The notes beneath the pieces are model-generated. The model searched no databases. It was not told the origin of the DNA and saw only the letters and a program-made list of their open reading frames with translations. Shown here piece after piece: positions 48,957 through 58,737 of a stretch of 64,000 bases of DNA. Origin of the DNA: Lachnospira sp900551945 (GTDB lineage: Bacteria; Bacillota; Clostridia; Lachnospirales; Lachnospiraceae); contig DBFCCI010000032.1 in the NCBI GenBank assembly GCA_048380335.1, forward strand, positions 1-64,000. The letters are read 5' to 3'. A program made the translations under genes and the position numbers. Position 1 is the stretch's first letter; the number at the start of each line of letters is the position of its first letter.

Positions 48957-50228
48957 TTAGTATGCTTTTTCTCCTTTTAGTAGTTTGTCAAGTAGGTCGG
49001 CTAGTGGCTCCATTGCGTTTTTTACTTCTTCAAATGTATTTGTCTGCGCTCCTGCTTCTATTAGCATTGACTTTCCTCTTTCATGTAGACAGTATCTATA
49101 CGCATTTACATAAATTCTTCTAAAATAATCGGGATAATAGGCTTGACCTAAGAGATACATTTGAAGGCTCATTGCTAAGTTGTCATCTCTATAAGGGTTG
49201 TATAGATAACCTATATCTCCATTTCTTACACTATAACTTAACCCATTAAATAGCATAACCTTTGCCATCTGTTTTCCATCTATATTAGTTACTAGCCTTG
49301 TAGTTTCTGCTACACCATCTCTGTGAAGGTCGATTACAACGTCTATTGATGGGTTTTGATTTAAAATATTTGCAATTCCATTTTCTGCATATGTATAAGC
49401 TTTACTTCTGTCAAGCTTTCCGTCTACATAGTCATATACACTTGTATCGTGAATAACGTTATAACCATACTTTTCAGTAAGTAGTTTGGTTAGATAATCC
49501 CCCACTCCAACTATTGTGGTTGACACATCGCCATCTATTGAATCGGCAAATGTTTCTTGAGAATGTGTGTGAAATATTAAAATTTGTGGTGTATCGGCAT
49601 TATGTGATATTGTCATATCTTTTTCAAGAAATTCTGCTGGTCTTAAAATCTGTGATGTAAGTGAAGTTATACTTGTTACCGTATAAAAATTATTATGTGT
49701 AAAATTATAATCCACAAGATTTTCCTTTGAAAAAACATTTCCTGTAATAACGTTTCTACTTATGGCTGACTTTACTTCTTCATCTTCACTTACATTAGAA
49801 TTATTATTATCAAGTGTTGTAACTTCATTTTCTTTTGTACTTTGACTTTCTTGTACCGTATTTTGCATTGTAGTATTCTCGTTATTTTGTGTTGTATCTG
49901 CTGATGTATTATTGGGGCTATCCTGCGTAGCTATTTCGTTATTTTTGTCATCATATATTGTATTACTTTCACTATTTTCATTAGCAAGTAAATATTCATT
50001 CATCGGATATATATCATTTAAAATAGCAGAAACTATACTAAAGTCACAATTATCTTCAACCTTTTCAAGATAAGAGTATGACGGAAGTGAGGTCTTTAAT
50101 ATTTCACTTTGTATTATTGTTGAAAATACTGTTAATATGTCCGATTTATTCAATAACATTACTGTTAAATACACAATTGATAATATAAAAATACTTATAA
50201 TAAGCCTGTACTTGTTTTTCAACGGCAA
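48957..50228 (-). CDS. spoIIP: Stage II sporulation protein P
   Basis: 423 residues. A membrane anchor near the N-terminus (LIISIFILSIVYLTVMLL) is followed by an asparagine- and serine-rich linker (residues about 90-160). The SpoIIP amidase domain has ILIFHTHSQETF, VVIDLHRDG and, near the end, SMLIEAGAQTNTFEEV. It cuts peptide stems from peptidoglycan during engulfment, together with SpoIID and SpoIIM. The start is TTG 50228 after GAGGGG. It follows gpr, its usual neighbour in spore formers. Confidence 0.93.
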   Translation of the reverse strand: MPLKNKYRLIISIFILSIVYLTVMLLNKSDILTVFSTIIQSEILKTSLPSYSYLEKVEDNCDFSIVSAILNDIYPMNEYLLANENSESNTIYDDKNNEIATQDSPNNTSADTTQNNENTTMQNTVQESQSTKENEVTTLDNNNSNVSEDEEVKSAISRNVITGNVFSKENLVDYNFTHNNFYTVTSITSLTSQILRPAEFLEKDMTISHNADTPQILIFHTHSQETFADSIDGDVSTTIVGVGDYLTKLLTEKYGYNVIHDTSVYDYVDGKLDRSKAYTYAENGIANILNQNPSIDVVIDLHRDGVAETTRLVTNIDGKQMAKVMLFNGLSYSVRNGDIGYLYNPYRDDNLAMSLQMYLLGQAYYPDYFRRIYVNAYRYCLHERGKSMLIEAGAQTNTFEEVKNAMEPLADLLDKLLKGEKAY

Positions 50229-50315
50229 ATCCCCTCTTTATATTGATTTATACTCGCCAACGTAACTTAACTATCTTATTTAATATATTCTATCAAATAC
50301 TTATATATCACTTTT

Positions 50316-51287
50316 TTAACCAATTCCTGCAACTTGATTAATAGCATCAGAAAGTATATAACTTATGATTTTTATATTTGCGTCAATATCTTTAGGTGTT
50401 ACATACATTTCAGACATTTCTGGCGCAATTATTTCTTTGATTAGGCTATACTTTTCTGATGGTGTGTATTCGCTTAACACATCTGCTACACTTTCTAACT
50501 CTTTTACTTGCGCTAATAGGCTGATAAGATTTTCCATAGTGTCATTGACAATTGTAGGTGCGTCTATTACTGTTGGTACTCCAATCGCTAGAACTGGGAC
50601 ACCTATATTTTCCCTTGTAATTCCTACTCTATGATTTCCTACGCCTGAACCGGGATTAATCCCCCTATCTGATATCTGAATAGTAGTATTTAACCTTTTG
50701 CTATCTCTTGCCGCAAGTGCGTCTATTGCTATTACCACGTCTGGCATTGTTTCTTTTACTATTCCTTTTATAATCTGAGCCGTTTCCATGCCTGTCTGTG
50801 CCATAACACCAGGACTTAATGCTGCAAGTGTAACTGTATTATCTTTATAAATGTGATGATTAACTGATAAATTTTCAACAACGAGCGGGCCTAGTGCGTC
50901 GGCTGTCACTTGTCTATTTCCAAGACCTACTATAAGAAGTGAGCACTTTGATGTATTGGGTATCATGCCATCAAGGAGTTTTTTTATATAGATTTCCAGT
51001 ATATCCGAAGCCTTTTTTGAATAATCTTCATCGCAATTGCTAAGTTCTTCCGCTTCTATTGTTACATAAGTACCCATCGCTTTTCCTAGAATTTTTGCAC
51101 CATGAGAATTAGTTATTTTTAGTGTTGTTATTTTTATATTGCTTTCTTTGTCTATATCATTGTCAACAATTACACCATTTAATTTTCCTTCACTTCCACT
51201 TACTTCTTCATTTACTTCAAGTGCAAGGTCGGTTCTTACTTCAAAATGTTCCTGCTTTATACAGTTTTTACTACCTTTTTTAAACAT
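50316..51287 (-). CDS. gpr: Germination (spore) protease GPR
   Basis: 323 residues. FEVRTDLALEVNEEV is the propeptide region, and LLIVGLGNRQVTADALGP, ALSPGVMAQTGMET, IDALAARDSKRLNTTIQISDRGINPGSGVGNHR are family signatures. GPR is made as a zymogen and degrades small acid-soluble proteins at germination. The usual gpr-spoIIP order is present, which supports both assignments. AAGGAG precedes the ATG. Confidence 0.95.
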   Translation of the reverse strand: MFKKGSKNCIKQEHFEVRTDLALEVNEEVSGSEGKLNGVIVDNDIDKESNIKITTLKITNSHGAKILGKAMGTYVTIEAEELSNCDEDYSKKASDILEIYIKKLLDGMIPNTSKCSLLIVGLGNRQVTADALGPLVVENLSVNHHIYKDNTVTLAALSPGVMAQTGMETAQIIKGIVKETMPDVVIAIDALAARDSKRLNTTIQISDRGINPGSGVGNHRVGITRENIGVPVLAIGVPTVIDAPTIVNDTMENLISLLAQVKELESVADVLSEYTPSEKYSLIKEIIAPEMSEMYVTPKDIDANIKIISYILSDAINQVAGIG

Positions 51288-51462
51288 GATACTCTCCTTA
51301 ATCCGTTAAATGCCAAAACTTATAATCAATTTATATTTGTATTATTTGTAATCACATTTATTTTATACAATTTGTAATTAATATACTTTCACTTTATTTT
51401 TGTTTTGTTTACATTGTATTTCAATTCATACAAAAATTTGTTAAGAAAAATGTCAAAACTTA

Positions 51463-51491
51463 TTGACATACACCAATTCATACTATAAAAT
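51463..51491 (+). promoter_or_regulatory. rpsT promoter, TTGACA-17-TAAAAT
   Basis: TTGACA at 51463-51468 and TAAAAT at 51486-51491 with a 17-bp spacer, about 95 bp before the rpsT start. The leader may hold the S20 autoregulatory site, but no specific structure is clear. Confidence 0.7.
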
Positions 51492-51589
51492 ACAATAGTA
51501 TGTTTACATTAGAACGTCCGTGTCCGGCTTTAATGCAAAACAGATAAAATGAATTATAATAATAAATAATATTTTTGGAGGTGTACGGA

Positions 51590-51853
51590 TTGGCTAACAT
51601 TAAATCTGCTAAGAAAAGAGTATTAACAACAAAAACAAGAACAGAAAGAAATAAGGCTATCAAGTCTAGAGTAAAGACTTACATTAAGAAGGTTGACGCT
51701 GCTGTTGCTGCTGGTGATAAGGCTGCTGCACAGGAAGCTTTACCTGTAGCTATCGCTGAAATCTCTAAGGCTACTTCTAAGGGAATTTTCCACAAGAACA
51801 CATCTGCTAGAAAGGTTTCTCGTTTAACAAAGGCTGTAAACACATTAGCTTAA
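51590..51853 (+). CDS. rpsT: 30S ribosomal protein S20
   Basis: 87 residues beginning (M)ANIKSAKKRVLTTKTRTERNKAIKSR, with SKGIFHKNTSARKVSRLTKAVN at the end: the full S20. The start is TTG 51590, placed by GGAGGTG 6 nt upstream and by the family's MANIKSAKKR. The TTG at 51575 overlaps that site. TTG starts are typical for S20, which is autoregulated at translation. Confidence 0.96.
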   Translation: MANIKSAKKRVLTTKTRTERNKAIKSRVKTYIKKVDAAVAAGDKAAAQEALPVAIAEISKATSKGIFHKNTSARKVSRLTKAVNTLA

Positions 51854-51876
51854 TTCTTTAATAAGACAAAATAACA

Positions 51877-51914
51877 AAAACCGATGCTGTCACCCACTCG
51901 CATCGGTTTTTTTG
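51877..51914 (+). terminator. rpsT terminator
   Basis: AACCGATGC pairs with GCATCGGTT around TGTCACCCACTC, followed by seven thymines. Confidence 0.9.
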
Positions 51915-51928
51915 TTTATTTATTTTTC

Positions 51929-52909
51929 TTATCTTTTTTTGCTGTATTTTATAATAATAAGCTCTACTGCCATCTTATCTTCTAATTTACCATTCTTTAC
52001 TCGTTCTTCAACGTCAACGCAATCATTTAACGCTTGTTTAATCTCATCAATTGAAAAATACTTCGCCTGAGTAACATATTTTCCTACAATAAACGGTGCT
52101 ACTCCCATCTTTGAAGCTATTTGCGCATTTCCCATTCCATCTGCTAATTCTTCTTTAACTTGTAATATTCCATTGAATTGCTTTACGATTAAATAAAGTA
52201 TTCTCATCGGTGGTTCTTTTAATGTAAGTAAATCATAATACAACTCAAGGGCTTGATGTTGTCTTTTCATTGCAATAGCTGTTATCATGTCAAATACTCT
52301 GCTTACTGTCTGTGTTGTGCATATAGCTTCAACATCTTGTTGTGTTATTTCTGATTTATCAAGGCAGTAGCTTATAAGCTTATCTAACTCGCTTCTTATA
52401 TTATCCATAGAAGCACCCGTCTTTGAAAGTAAAAGCTCGATTGCTTGTCTGTCAATTGTCTTTTCTTCTTTCTTTAAAATGCCCGCTATCCATTTGATAA
52501 GTACAGAAGTTGGTTGTTGCTTCATTTCACATATATAGCCATTAGAATTGACAGCCTTATAAACTTTATTTCGCTTATCCACTTCACTTTCTATAAATAC
52601 AATAATAAGATAATCTGGAGTATTTTTTAAATAATCTGCCATTTCATCATTGGCACTTTTAAAAAATGAGCTATTTTCTATAATTATTAACCTTTTGTCT
52701 GCAAAGAAGGGTAATGTATCACCCATTTGTATAATGTCTTTTGCTGTACATTCTTTGCCTTCAAAATACGAATAATTCATAGTATCTTCGCCAATTATCG
52801 CATTTTTAAGCTTATCTTTATACTGCTTTTTTAAATAATCTTCTTCACCATATATTAAGTACACACTTGAGTACTCACCACTTTTTATATGTTCATTTAT
52901 AACTTTCAT
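51929..52909 (-). CDS. holA: DNA polymerase III subunit delta
   Basis: 326 residues. SVYLIYGEEDYLKKQYKDKL is the HolA N-terminus (clamp-loader AAA+ fold without Walker A activity), followed by PFFADKRLIIIENS, the dense helical middle (LLLSKTGASMDNIRSELDKLISYC) and the C-terminal collar. It opens the sliding clamp as part of the clamp loader. It is convergent with rpsT, as in many Firmicutes. Confidence 0.92.
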   Translation of the reverse strand: MKVINEHIKSGEYSSVYLIYGEEDYLKKQYKDKLKNAIIGEDTMNYSYFEGKECTAKDIIQMGDTLPFFADKRLIIIENSSFFKSANDEMADYLKNTPDYLIIVFIESEVDKRNKVYKAVNSNGYICEMKQQPTSVLIKWIAGILKKEEKTIDRQAIELLLSKTGASMDNIRSELDKLISYCLDKSEITQQDVEAICTTQTVSRVFDMITAIAMKRQHQALELYYDLLTLKEPPMRILYLIVKQFNGILQVKEELADGMGNAQIASKMGVAPFIVGKYVTQAKYFSIDEIKQALNDCVDVEERVKNGKLEDKMAVELIIIKYSKKR

Positions 52910-52941
52910 AACTACTCCTATTTATGCCTAATTTACTTTAA

Positions 52942-52970
52942 ATTATATATGTCAAATTTATTTATGTCAA
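52942..52970 (-). promoter_or_regulatory. holA promoter, TTGACA-17-TATAAT
   Basis: Consensus TTGACA (52965-52970) and TATAAT (52942-52947) on the minus strand. Both hexamers lie within a run of 15-bp imperfect tandem repeats (about 52945-53015, unit ATGTCAAAATTATTT). Confidence 0.8.
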
Positions 52971-53015
52971 AATTATTTATGCCAAAATTAGTTATGTAAA
53001 ATTTTGGCATATAAA
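52945..53015. repeat. 15-bp imperfect tandem repeat
   Basis: Five or six copies of ATGTCAAAATTATTT-like units. Copies 3 and 4 pair as GCCAAAATT/AATTTTGGC, a 9-bp stem that may end comEC transcription. Copies 1 and 2 supply the holA promoter. Confidence 0.6.
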
Positions 53016-53017
53016 AA

Positions 53018-55534
53018 TTAGTTATACAAAAATCCTTTCACTTGAAATGAGTTGCCATCTGAGCATATTTTTATCTGTCCTTCTTGTTGTGTTATTTTTG
53101 TCTGTATATTAAAGGCTTTAAATCTTTCTATAATTTTTTGTGATGGGTGATGATATCTGTTATTTATTCCACAAGAAATAATTGCAACTTTTGGCTTTAT
53201 TATATTTAAAAATTCTTCATTACTTGAAGTAGATGAACCATGATGAGCTGTCTTTAGCACTGAGATTTCACTTAAAGCCTGATTATTAATTATGTATTTT
53301 TCGGCAGCTTCTTGTATATCTCCTGTCATTAATGTCTTAAATTTATTATAAGTAACCATATATACGGCTGAATAGTCATTTGCACAGGAATAATCATACT
53401 GTGGTGTTGGGTGTATACACTCAATTATTGTATCTTTATTATTAGCTTTTAGTTTATTTATATCGTTAATTTCTTTAACTATATTTCCATTAAAAATAAT
53501 ATCTCCTGCGCTTATATATTCTACATCAATTCCTTGTTTAGTGGCTTTTTTTACAATCTCACAATAAGCTTTATCGGAAAGTTTAGCTTTAATGTCTGGC
53601 AACACTATTTTCTTTATAGAAAATGTATCGCAAGTCATATCTATTAATTCTACTATTGCATTGATATGGTCTGCGTCAGAATGACTTATCATTATACAAT
53701 CAAGTGTTGTTATTTTTCTCGACTTTAAAAATGGCATTATTCTATATTTTCCAACTTCATTTATATCAGTACTTCCACCGTCAAATAAATAAGTTTTATT
53801 ATTTTCAGTCTGCATAAATATACAATCTCCTTGACCTACATCAAGCATATCTATTTCAAAATTAGCTTTTTGCCTACTAATAAGTATTGCAAATCCTACA
53901 ACTAACATAGCACATAAAAATTTATACTGAAACAGATATGAAAACCTATCTTTTATTATACTAAATTCTTTATTAATATCATCATTTTGTTGTATATACT
54001 TGATTGCATTTACTATTATTATAAAAATAATAGTAATCACATAATAGATTATTATATTTTTTATTTCTGGTTTTCCTGTTACAATTAATGAATGTGGTAA
54101 CTTTTGCATATATGTACACAGTATATCATAAATTTTTAATATATAATGTGATATGCCTATAATAAATGTTGCCACATTAAGGCTTACCATACCTACAAGC
54201 CCTGCCACAACTGCACATATCATAAGCAAGGACATAAAAGGTACAACTATAAGATTTAAAATTATACTATATGGGGGAAATTCAAAGTAATTGAACATTA
54301 CAATAGGAATTGTTACAATATTAACAGATATACTTATTAATAGTGCATCTACGACTATACATACTTTTTTAGATATATATATTATTAAAATATTAACGTC
54401 ATTATCTAATTTTTGATTTTTAATCATATTATTTAAAATATATTTTAATGACGGATATACAACGGCAATTCCTAAAACTGCGCCAAAGGAAAGCTGAAAT
54501 GCTGAATTTGATATTACATAAGGATTGTCATATATCAATATTATAGCTGATACGGAAAGTGATGTAATTATATCATAAGCTCTACCGAATACCTGCGCCC
54601 CTAACGATATAATAAGCATTATTACAGCTCTTGTCGTTGAAATAGCATTACCTGTCATAATACCATAACAGACAATAATAAATCCTGCTACTAGTGATGA
54701 CGTTATAAAGGATTGTCTTAATTTTCTTAAAATACTATATATTGTCATACCAATAAGACTTATATGCAGACCACTTATAGCTAAAAGATGTGAAATTCCA
54801 TTTTTTTGATACATTTCTTTAATGTCTGTGCCAAGAATACTTTTATCACCTAACACCATTGATATAAATACGCCTGCGTCATCACTATCTGCTATACTTG
54901 TATACACGGCTCTTTCTCTTGCCTTTATAGTATCAAGCTTTTTCATCAATTCGCTTCTTGTATTTTTAATAACTTCTATGCTCTTAACACTTACTTTATA
55001 ATCAATACCTATCGACCTGTAATAAGTTAAACTGTCAAAGTTGCCTTCATTTCTTGCACTATCAAATGTTTTAATTACTCCTATAACATTAACAACATCA
55101 CCCTTTTTTATTGAATTATCGCTTGTATTTGCAAGCACTGTGATATTTTTTATAGTATTAGCTGTGTCATTTGATGTATTTATTGTAATATATGCTTCTT
55201 TAATGAGAAGCTGTGTATATGTTTCTTTATTATTTATATCTGAAACAACACCTTTTAATTTACATTCAATTCCATTGTTACTATCTATGTATGAATTAAT
55301 AGTGGGAATTTTTTTATATGATATTCCATAAAGATATGTGACAAACATTACTATCACAATAAAGATACCGCTTATCATGCGGTTTAAATATAATTGCTTT
55401 TTTAGATATAACACTGACATTAAAGCAACAAGGCTTATAATTGCCAGTGCTATAATTATAACTCCATATACTGCCGATGTACATATCATAGCAAATATAC
55501 ACACAACGGCAGTATATGCAAATGGTCTTTTTAT
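53018..55534 (-). CDS. comEC: ComEC/Rec2 DNA-uptake channel
   Basis: About 838 residues. N-terminal membrane helices, an OB-like extracellular domain, the competence core with KNGISHLLAISGLHISLIGM, further helices, and a C-terminal beta-lactamase-like domain (EIDMLDVGQGDCIFMQ, ISHSDADHINA, TAHHGSSTSSNEEFL). It conducts single-stranded DNA across the membrane in transformation. No ATG fits well at the front. An AUA at 55534, 7 nt after GGTGG, would give MKRPFAYTAVV, a typical ComEC start; the next candidate, GTG 55504, has no site. It lies 24 bp after gerM in one unit. Confidence 0.93.
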   Translation of the reverse strand: MKRPFAYTAVVCIFAMICTSAVYGVIIIALAIISLVALMSVLYLKKQLYLNRMISGIFIVIVMFVTYLYGISYKKIPTINSYIDSNNGIECKLKGVVSDINNKETYTQLLIKEAYITINTSNDTANTIKNITVLANTSDNSIKKGDVVNVIGVIKTFDSARNEGNFDSLTYYRSIGIDYKVSVKSIEVIKNTRSELMKKLDTIKARERAVYTSIADSDDAGVFISMVLGDKSILGTDIKEMYQKNGISHLLAISGLHISLIGMTIYSILRKLRQSFITSSLVAGFIIVCYGIMTGNAISTTRAVIMLIISLGAQVFGRAYDIITSLSVSAIILIYDNPYVISNSAFQLSFGAVLGIAVVYPSLKYILNNMIKNQKLDNDVNILIIYISKKVCIVVDALLISISVNIVTIPIVMFNYFEFPPYSIILNLIVVPFMSLLMICAVVAGLVGMVSLNVATFIIGISHYILKIYDILCTYMQKLPHSLIVTGKPEIKNIIIYYVITIIFIIIVNAIKYIQQNDDINKEFSIIKDRFSYLFQYKFLCAMLVVGFAILISRQKANFEIDMLDVGQGDCIFMQTENNKTYLFDGGSTDINEVGKYRIMPFLKSRKITTLDCIMISHSDADHINAIVELIDMTCDTFSIKKIVLPDIKAKLSDKAYCEIVKKATKQGIDVEYISAGDIIFNGNIVKEINDINKLKANNKDTIIECIHPTPQYDYSCANDYSAVYMVTYNKFKTLMTGDIQEAAEKYIINNQALSEISVLKTAHHGSSTSSNEEFLNIIKPKVAIISCGINNRYHHPSQKIIERFKAFNIQTKITQQEGQIKICSDGNSFQVKGFLYN

Positions 55535-55558
55535 ACAATCTCCACCTTTCTTAATATA

Positions 55559-56485
55559 TTATTTAGCTTCTATTAATGACTCATTGAAAACATATTCATT
55601 TTCAAGGTTTATATTTTCACGAAAGGTCTTAGAACTATTTCCATTTATTAATATTTTTACGGAGTCAATATTATCAAGCCCACATAATGAATTAACTATT
55701 GAATACAATGACACTTCACCTGATACATTTACCATTTCCGTTAAAAATACTGAGCTTAAATTAACATAACATACGCCATTACTTGTAGATACACCTAATA
55801 ACTTAAGGTCTTTTGGTACTGTTGAAAATTCATTTACATTGTCAGCACCATTAATTAGCTTTTCAAGAACAACTTTTTCTAATGAAACATTCTTACTATA
55901 AGCTACTTGCTCTGTTTTTTCAATTAACTTATCTCCCAACTTATTAGCATAATATATCTTTATATTTTTCCATTCAACACTCTCAAATATCTCATTACTG
56001 TCATAAACAAAATCGTCTTTGCCCATAAGCCCTATAATTGTACCGTCATCGTACGTTGCGTCTTTTCCATCTACAAAAAACTTAACATACTGAATATCAG
56101 GTATCTGTATCATAGTGTTGACCATTGCTGCTCTTAACAGTATTTCTCTTGCATTATTAATTTCATTGTATTCTTTTGAAAAATATATATTAACTACACT
56201 CCCATTAATATTACAATCTGTAATCTGAATATTTTCTGGTTTAATAACATTGTAGTCATCCTGTTTTTGTGCTTCATTCATTTTTTCAATAAACATATTA
56301 GCCATATCTTCTTTTGATAAGCTTTCATCTATATCTATATATTCTTCAACTAGTTGATTTTGTGCATCATTCATGTAATATACAACATATCCACTTTTCT
56401 TTTCTGTGCCACAGCCAATAAGCATTAATGGAAGCATACACAAAAATACGAATACAGCAACTCTCTCTATTTTTTTAACAATCAT
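55559..56485 (-). CDS. GerM-like lipoprotein with two GerMN domains
   Basis: 308 residues. The signal peptide ends in a lipobox LMLIGC with Cys25 for lipidation. Two GerMN domains follow, each with a VVNIYFSKEYNEI- or VCYVNLSSVFLTEM-type strand and helix. GerM-type proteins act in sporulation and germination near peptidoglycan, and similar domains occur in other cell-envelope proteins. Its position between a histidine kinase and comEC is unusual. Confidence 0.85.
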   Translation of the reverse strand: MIVKKIERVAVFVFLCMLPLMLIGCGTEKKSGYVVYYMNDAQNQLVEEYIDIDESLSKEDMANMFIEKMNEAQKQDDYNVIKPENIQITDCNINGSVVNIYFSKEYNEINNAREILLRAAMVNTMIQIPDIQYVKFFVDGKDATYDDGTIIGLMGKDDFVYDSNEIFESVEWKNIKIYYANKLGDKLIEKTEQVAYSKNVSLEKVVLEKLINGADNVNEFSTVPKDLKLLGVSTSNGVCYVNLSSVFLTEMVNVSGEVSLYSIVNSLCGLDNIDSVKILINGNSSKTFRENINLENEYVFNESLIEAK

Positions 56486-56512
56486 ATATCCTCACTTCTG
56501 TCTAATGTAAGT

Positions 56513-58003
56513 CTATTCTTTATTTTCAACATAGTTCAATGGTATTCTCATAGTAAATGTAGTTCCACTACCTTCTTCACTATGTAGCTTTATAGTCCCG
56601 TGGTGCATAAGAATAATCTTTTTAACAATTGATAACCCAAGACCTGTTCCGCCAGTCTGTCTTGAACGTGCTTTATCAACTCTGTAAAATCTCTCAAATA
56701 CCATGTCTTGACTTTCTTGTGGAATACCTATTCCAGAATCTTCTACTCTTATATAAAAATATTGATAATCTGCATTAAGTGAAACATGAACCCAACCATC
56801 AATATTATTGTATTTTATTGCATTATCGACAAGATTAGATATAACTTGTGAAAACTTTACTTCATCAATCTCTGCAACTACTGGTCTAAAGCTTTCAAAT
56901 AGTATCTCTATATTTTTCTTTTCAGCAATCGGCTTAAGCCTTGTAAGCACCATTTCTAACAATTCATTGACATTAACTGAAGTTATATTAAGTGTAGATA
57001 CTGCCTTATCCATTCTTACAATTGAAAGTAAGTCTTCAATAATTTTACTTTCTCTGTCAATTTCTTTTGTTATATCCTGCATAAATTCTTTATACAATTC
57101 AATAGGTACATCATCCTGCATATTAAGTGAATCTGCAAGTACTTTTATTGATGTTATAGGTGTTCTTAATTCATGTGATACATTTGAAACAAATTCCTGC
57201 CTGCTCTCGTCTTGCGCGGAAGCTTTGTCCATTATTACATTAAAACACTCTGCAAAATCTTTAAGTTCCGTGCTTCCTGATGGCTCTATACGTTTTTCAA
57301 TGTGACCATTAGCAATATCTGCAACTACTGCAAATGCTTTTTTAAATGACCTGCCAAATATTTTTGCAATAATATATGCAAATGTGAATATTAAAGCTAC
57401 TATTCCTATCACTACTATATTAATCTTTGCATATATTTCATCTTTAAAGGATACTGCTTCTGAAATATCCGTATCTACAATTACTACTCCTATAATACTA
57501 CCATTAATAGTAATTGGGGATACTGCTTCTATTGTTCCGTTATTTCTATTTGTTTCAGAGTAGCTTTTTCTATTGTTAAATGTACTAATAACACTCGAAT
57601 TGATTACATTCTTTCCAGTTTCTATCGAATACGAATCCATTTCTATTATAAATTCTGTATTAACAATTCTTATTCTTAAAGAATTAATATTTGAAAACTT
57701 AACCATCTGTTCATATACACCTGCTGCCTTAGCCTCCGCAAGAGTATTATAGCCGTTAAATTCTCCTGCTATCGCTGCCGCTTTTGTCTGAACTGTGGCA
57801 ACTTCATTGCTTATAAACTCTTGCTGATAGAAATAATCTATCATCCATCTCATTCCAAACATAGGTATAATTGAAAACATCATCAAAACAATAAACAGCC
57901 ATAAGTGTATACTTTTGATACTTCTATGAATACTGTTTAAAATTTCTTTCATTGATTTTTTTTGTTTATGAGTCTTAATATTATCCTTTTTTTTACCTAA
58001 CAA
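56513..58003 (-). CDS. Sensor histidine kinase
   Basis: 496 residues. A first membrane helix (IHLWLFIVLMMFSIIPMFGM), an extracellular sensor of about 140 residues with a dCache/PAS-like TINGSIIGVVIVDTD, a second helix and a HAMP domain (RSFKKAFAVVADIANGHIEKRIEP). Then come HisKA with the phospho-acceptor in FVSNVSHELRTPITS and HATPase with NLVDNAIKYN, DSGIGIP, FERFYRVDKAR and GGTGLGLSIV. The start is TTG 58003. It is paired with the response regulator 22 bp upstream, as in PhoR/WalK-type systems. Confidence 0.93.
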   Translation of the reverse strand: MLGKKKDNIKTHKQKKSMKEILNSIHRSIKSIHLWLFIVLMMFSIIPMFGMRWMIDYFYQQEFISNEVATVQTKAAAIAGEFNGYNTLAEAKAAGVYEQMVKFSNINSLRIRIVNTEFIIEMDSYSIETGKNVINSSVISTFNNRKSYSETNRNNGTIEAVSPITINGSIIGVVIVDTDISEAVSFKDEIYAKINIVVIGIVALIFTFAYIIAKIFGRSFKKAFAVVADIANGHIEKRIEPSGSTELKDFAECFNVIMDKASAQDESRQEFVSNVSHELRTPITSIKVLADSLNMQDDVPIELYKEFMQDITKEIDRESKIIEDLLSIVRMDKAVSTLNITSVNVNELLEMVLTRLKPIAEKKNIEILFESFRPVVAEIDEVKFSQVISNLVDNAIKYNNIDGWVHVSLNADYQYFYIRVEDSGIGIPQESQDMVFERFYRVDKARSRQTGGTGLGLSIVKKIILMHHGTIKLHSEEGSGTTFTMRIPLNYVENKE

Positions 58004-58025
58004 ATCACTACCCTGCTTCCTTTAA

Positions 58026-58715
58026 CTAATGCTGGAAATAGTACCCAACGCCCCACCTTGTATGAACATATTTAGGGTCACTTGGATTTTCTTCTATCTT
58101 TTCTCTTAATCTTCTTACATGAACATCTACTGTTCTTGCATCTCCCGGATAATCATATCCCCAAACTGTGTTAAGGAGATTTTCTCTACTGTATACTTTT
58201 CCCGGATTAAGTGCTAAAAGTTCAACAAGGTCAAACTCTTTTGCTGTTAAGTATACATCTTTTCCTGCAATGCTAAGACTTCTGCTGTCTATATCAATAC
58301 ACATATCTCCAGCATTTATAATATTTTTCTTCTGCTTTTGTGTGTTTTTTTGAGAATTACGTCTTAATATTGCTTTAATTCTGGCTTTTACTTCAAGTAT
58401 ATTAAAAGGCTTAGTTATATAGTCATCAGCTCCATATTCAAGACCTAATATTTTATCCATATCATCACCTTTTGCTGTAAGCATAATTATAGGCACGTTA
58501 GAAAATTCTCTTATACGTTGACACACTTCCATTCCGTCCATCTTTGGAAGCATAATATCAAGAAGTATTATATCATATTCGTTATTTTTAGCACTTTCAA
58601 GAGCTTCTTCACCATCGAAAGCGCTATCTACTTCCATTCCATCTTGCTCAAGACTGAACTTTAATCCTTTAACTATTAACTTTTCATCATCTACCACTAA
58701 TACCTTGTTAGCCAT
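58026..58715 (-). CDS. OmpR-family response regulator
   Basis: 229 residues. The receiver domain has the acidic pocket VVDDEK, phospho-acceptor Asp in IILLDIMLPKMDG and the Lys of YITKPFN. The C-terminal winged helix ends YSRENLLNTVWGYDYPGDARTVDVHVRRLREKIEENPSDPKYVHTRWGVGY, broken here into its known blocks. It binds DNA and is phosphorylated by the downstream kinase. GAAAGGA precedes the ATG. The PhoB/WalR subgroup fits. Confidence 0.95.
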   Translation of the reverse strand: MANKVLVVDDEKLIVKGLKFSLEQDGMEVDSAFDGEEALESAKNNEYDIILLDIMLPKMDGMEVCQRIREFSNVPIIMLTAKGDDMDKILGLEYGADDYITKPFNILEVKARIKAILRRNSQKNTQKQKKNIINAGDMCIDIDSRSLSIAGKDVYLTAKEFDLVELLALNPGKVYSRENLLNTVWGYDYPGDARTVDVHVRRLREKIEENPSDPKYVHTRWGVGYYFQH

Positions 58716-58737
58716 TTTCTTTTCCTTTCATCTAAGG

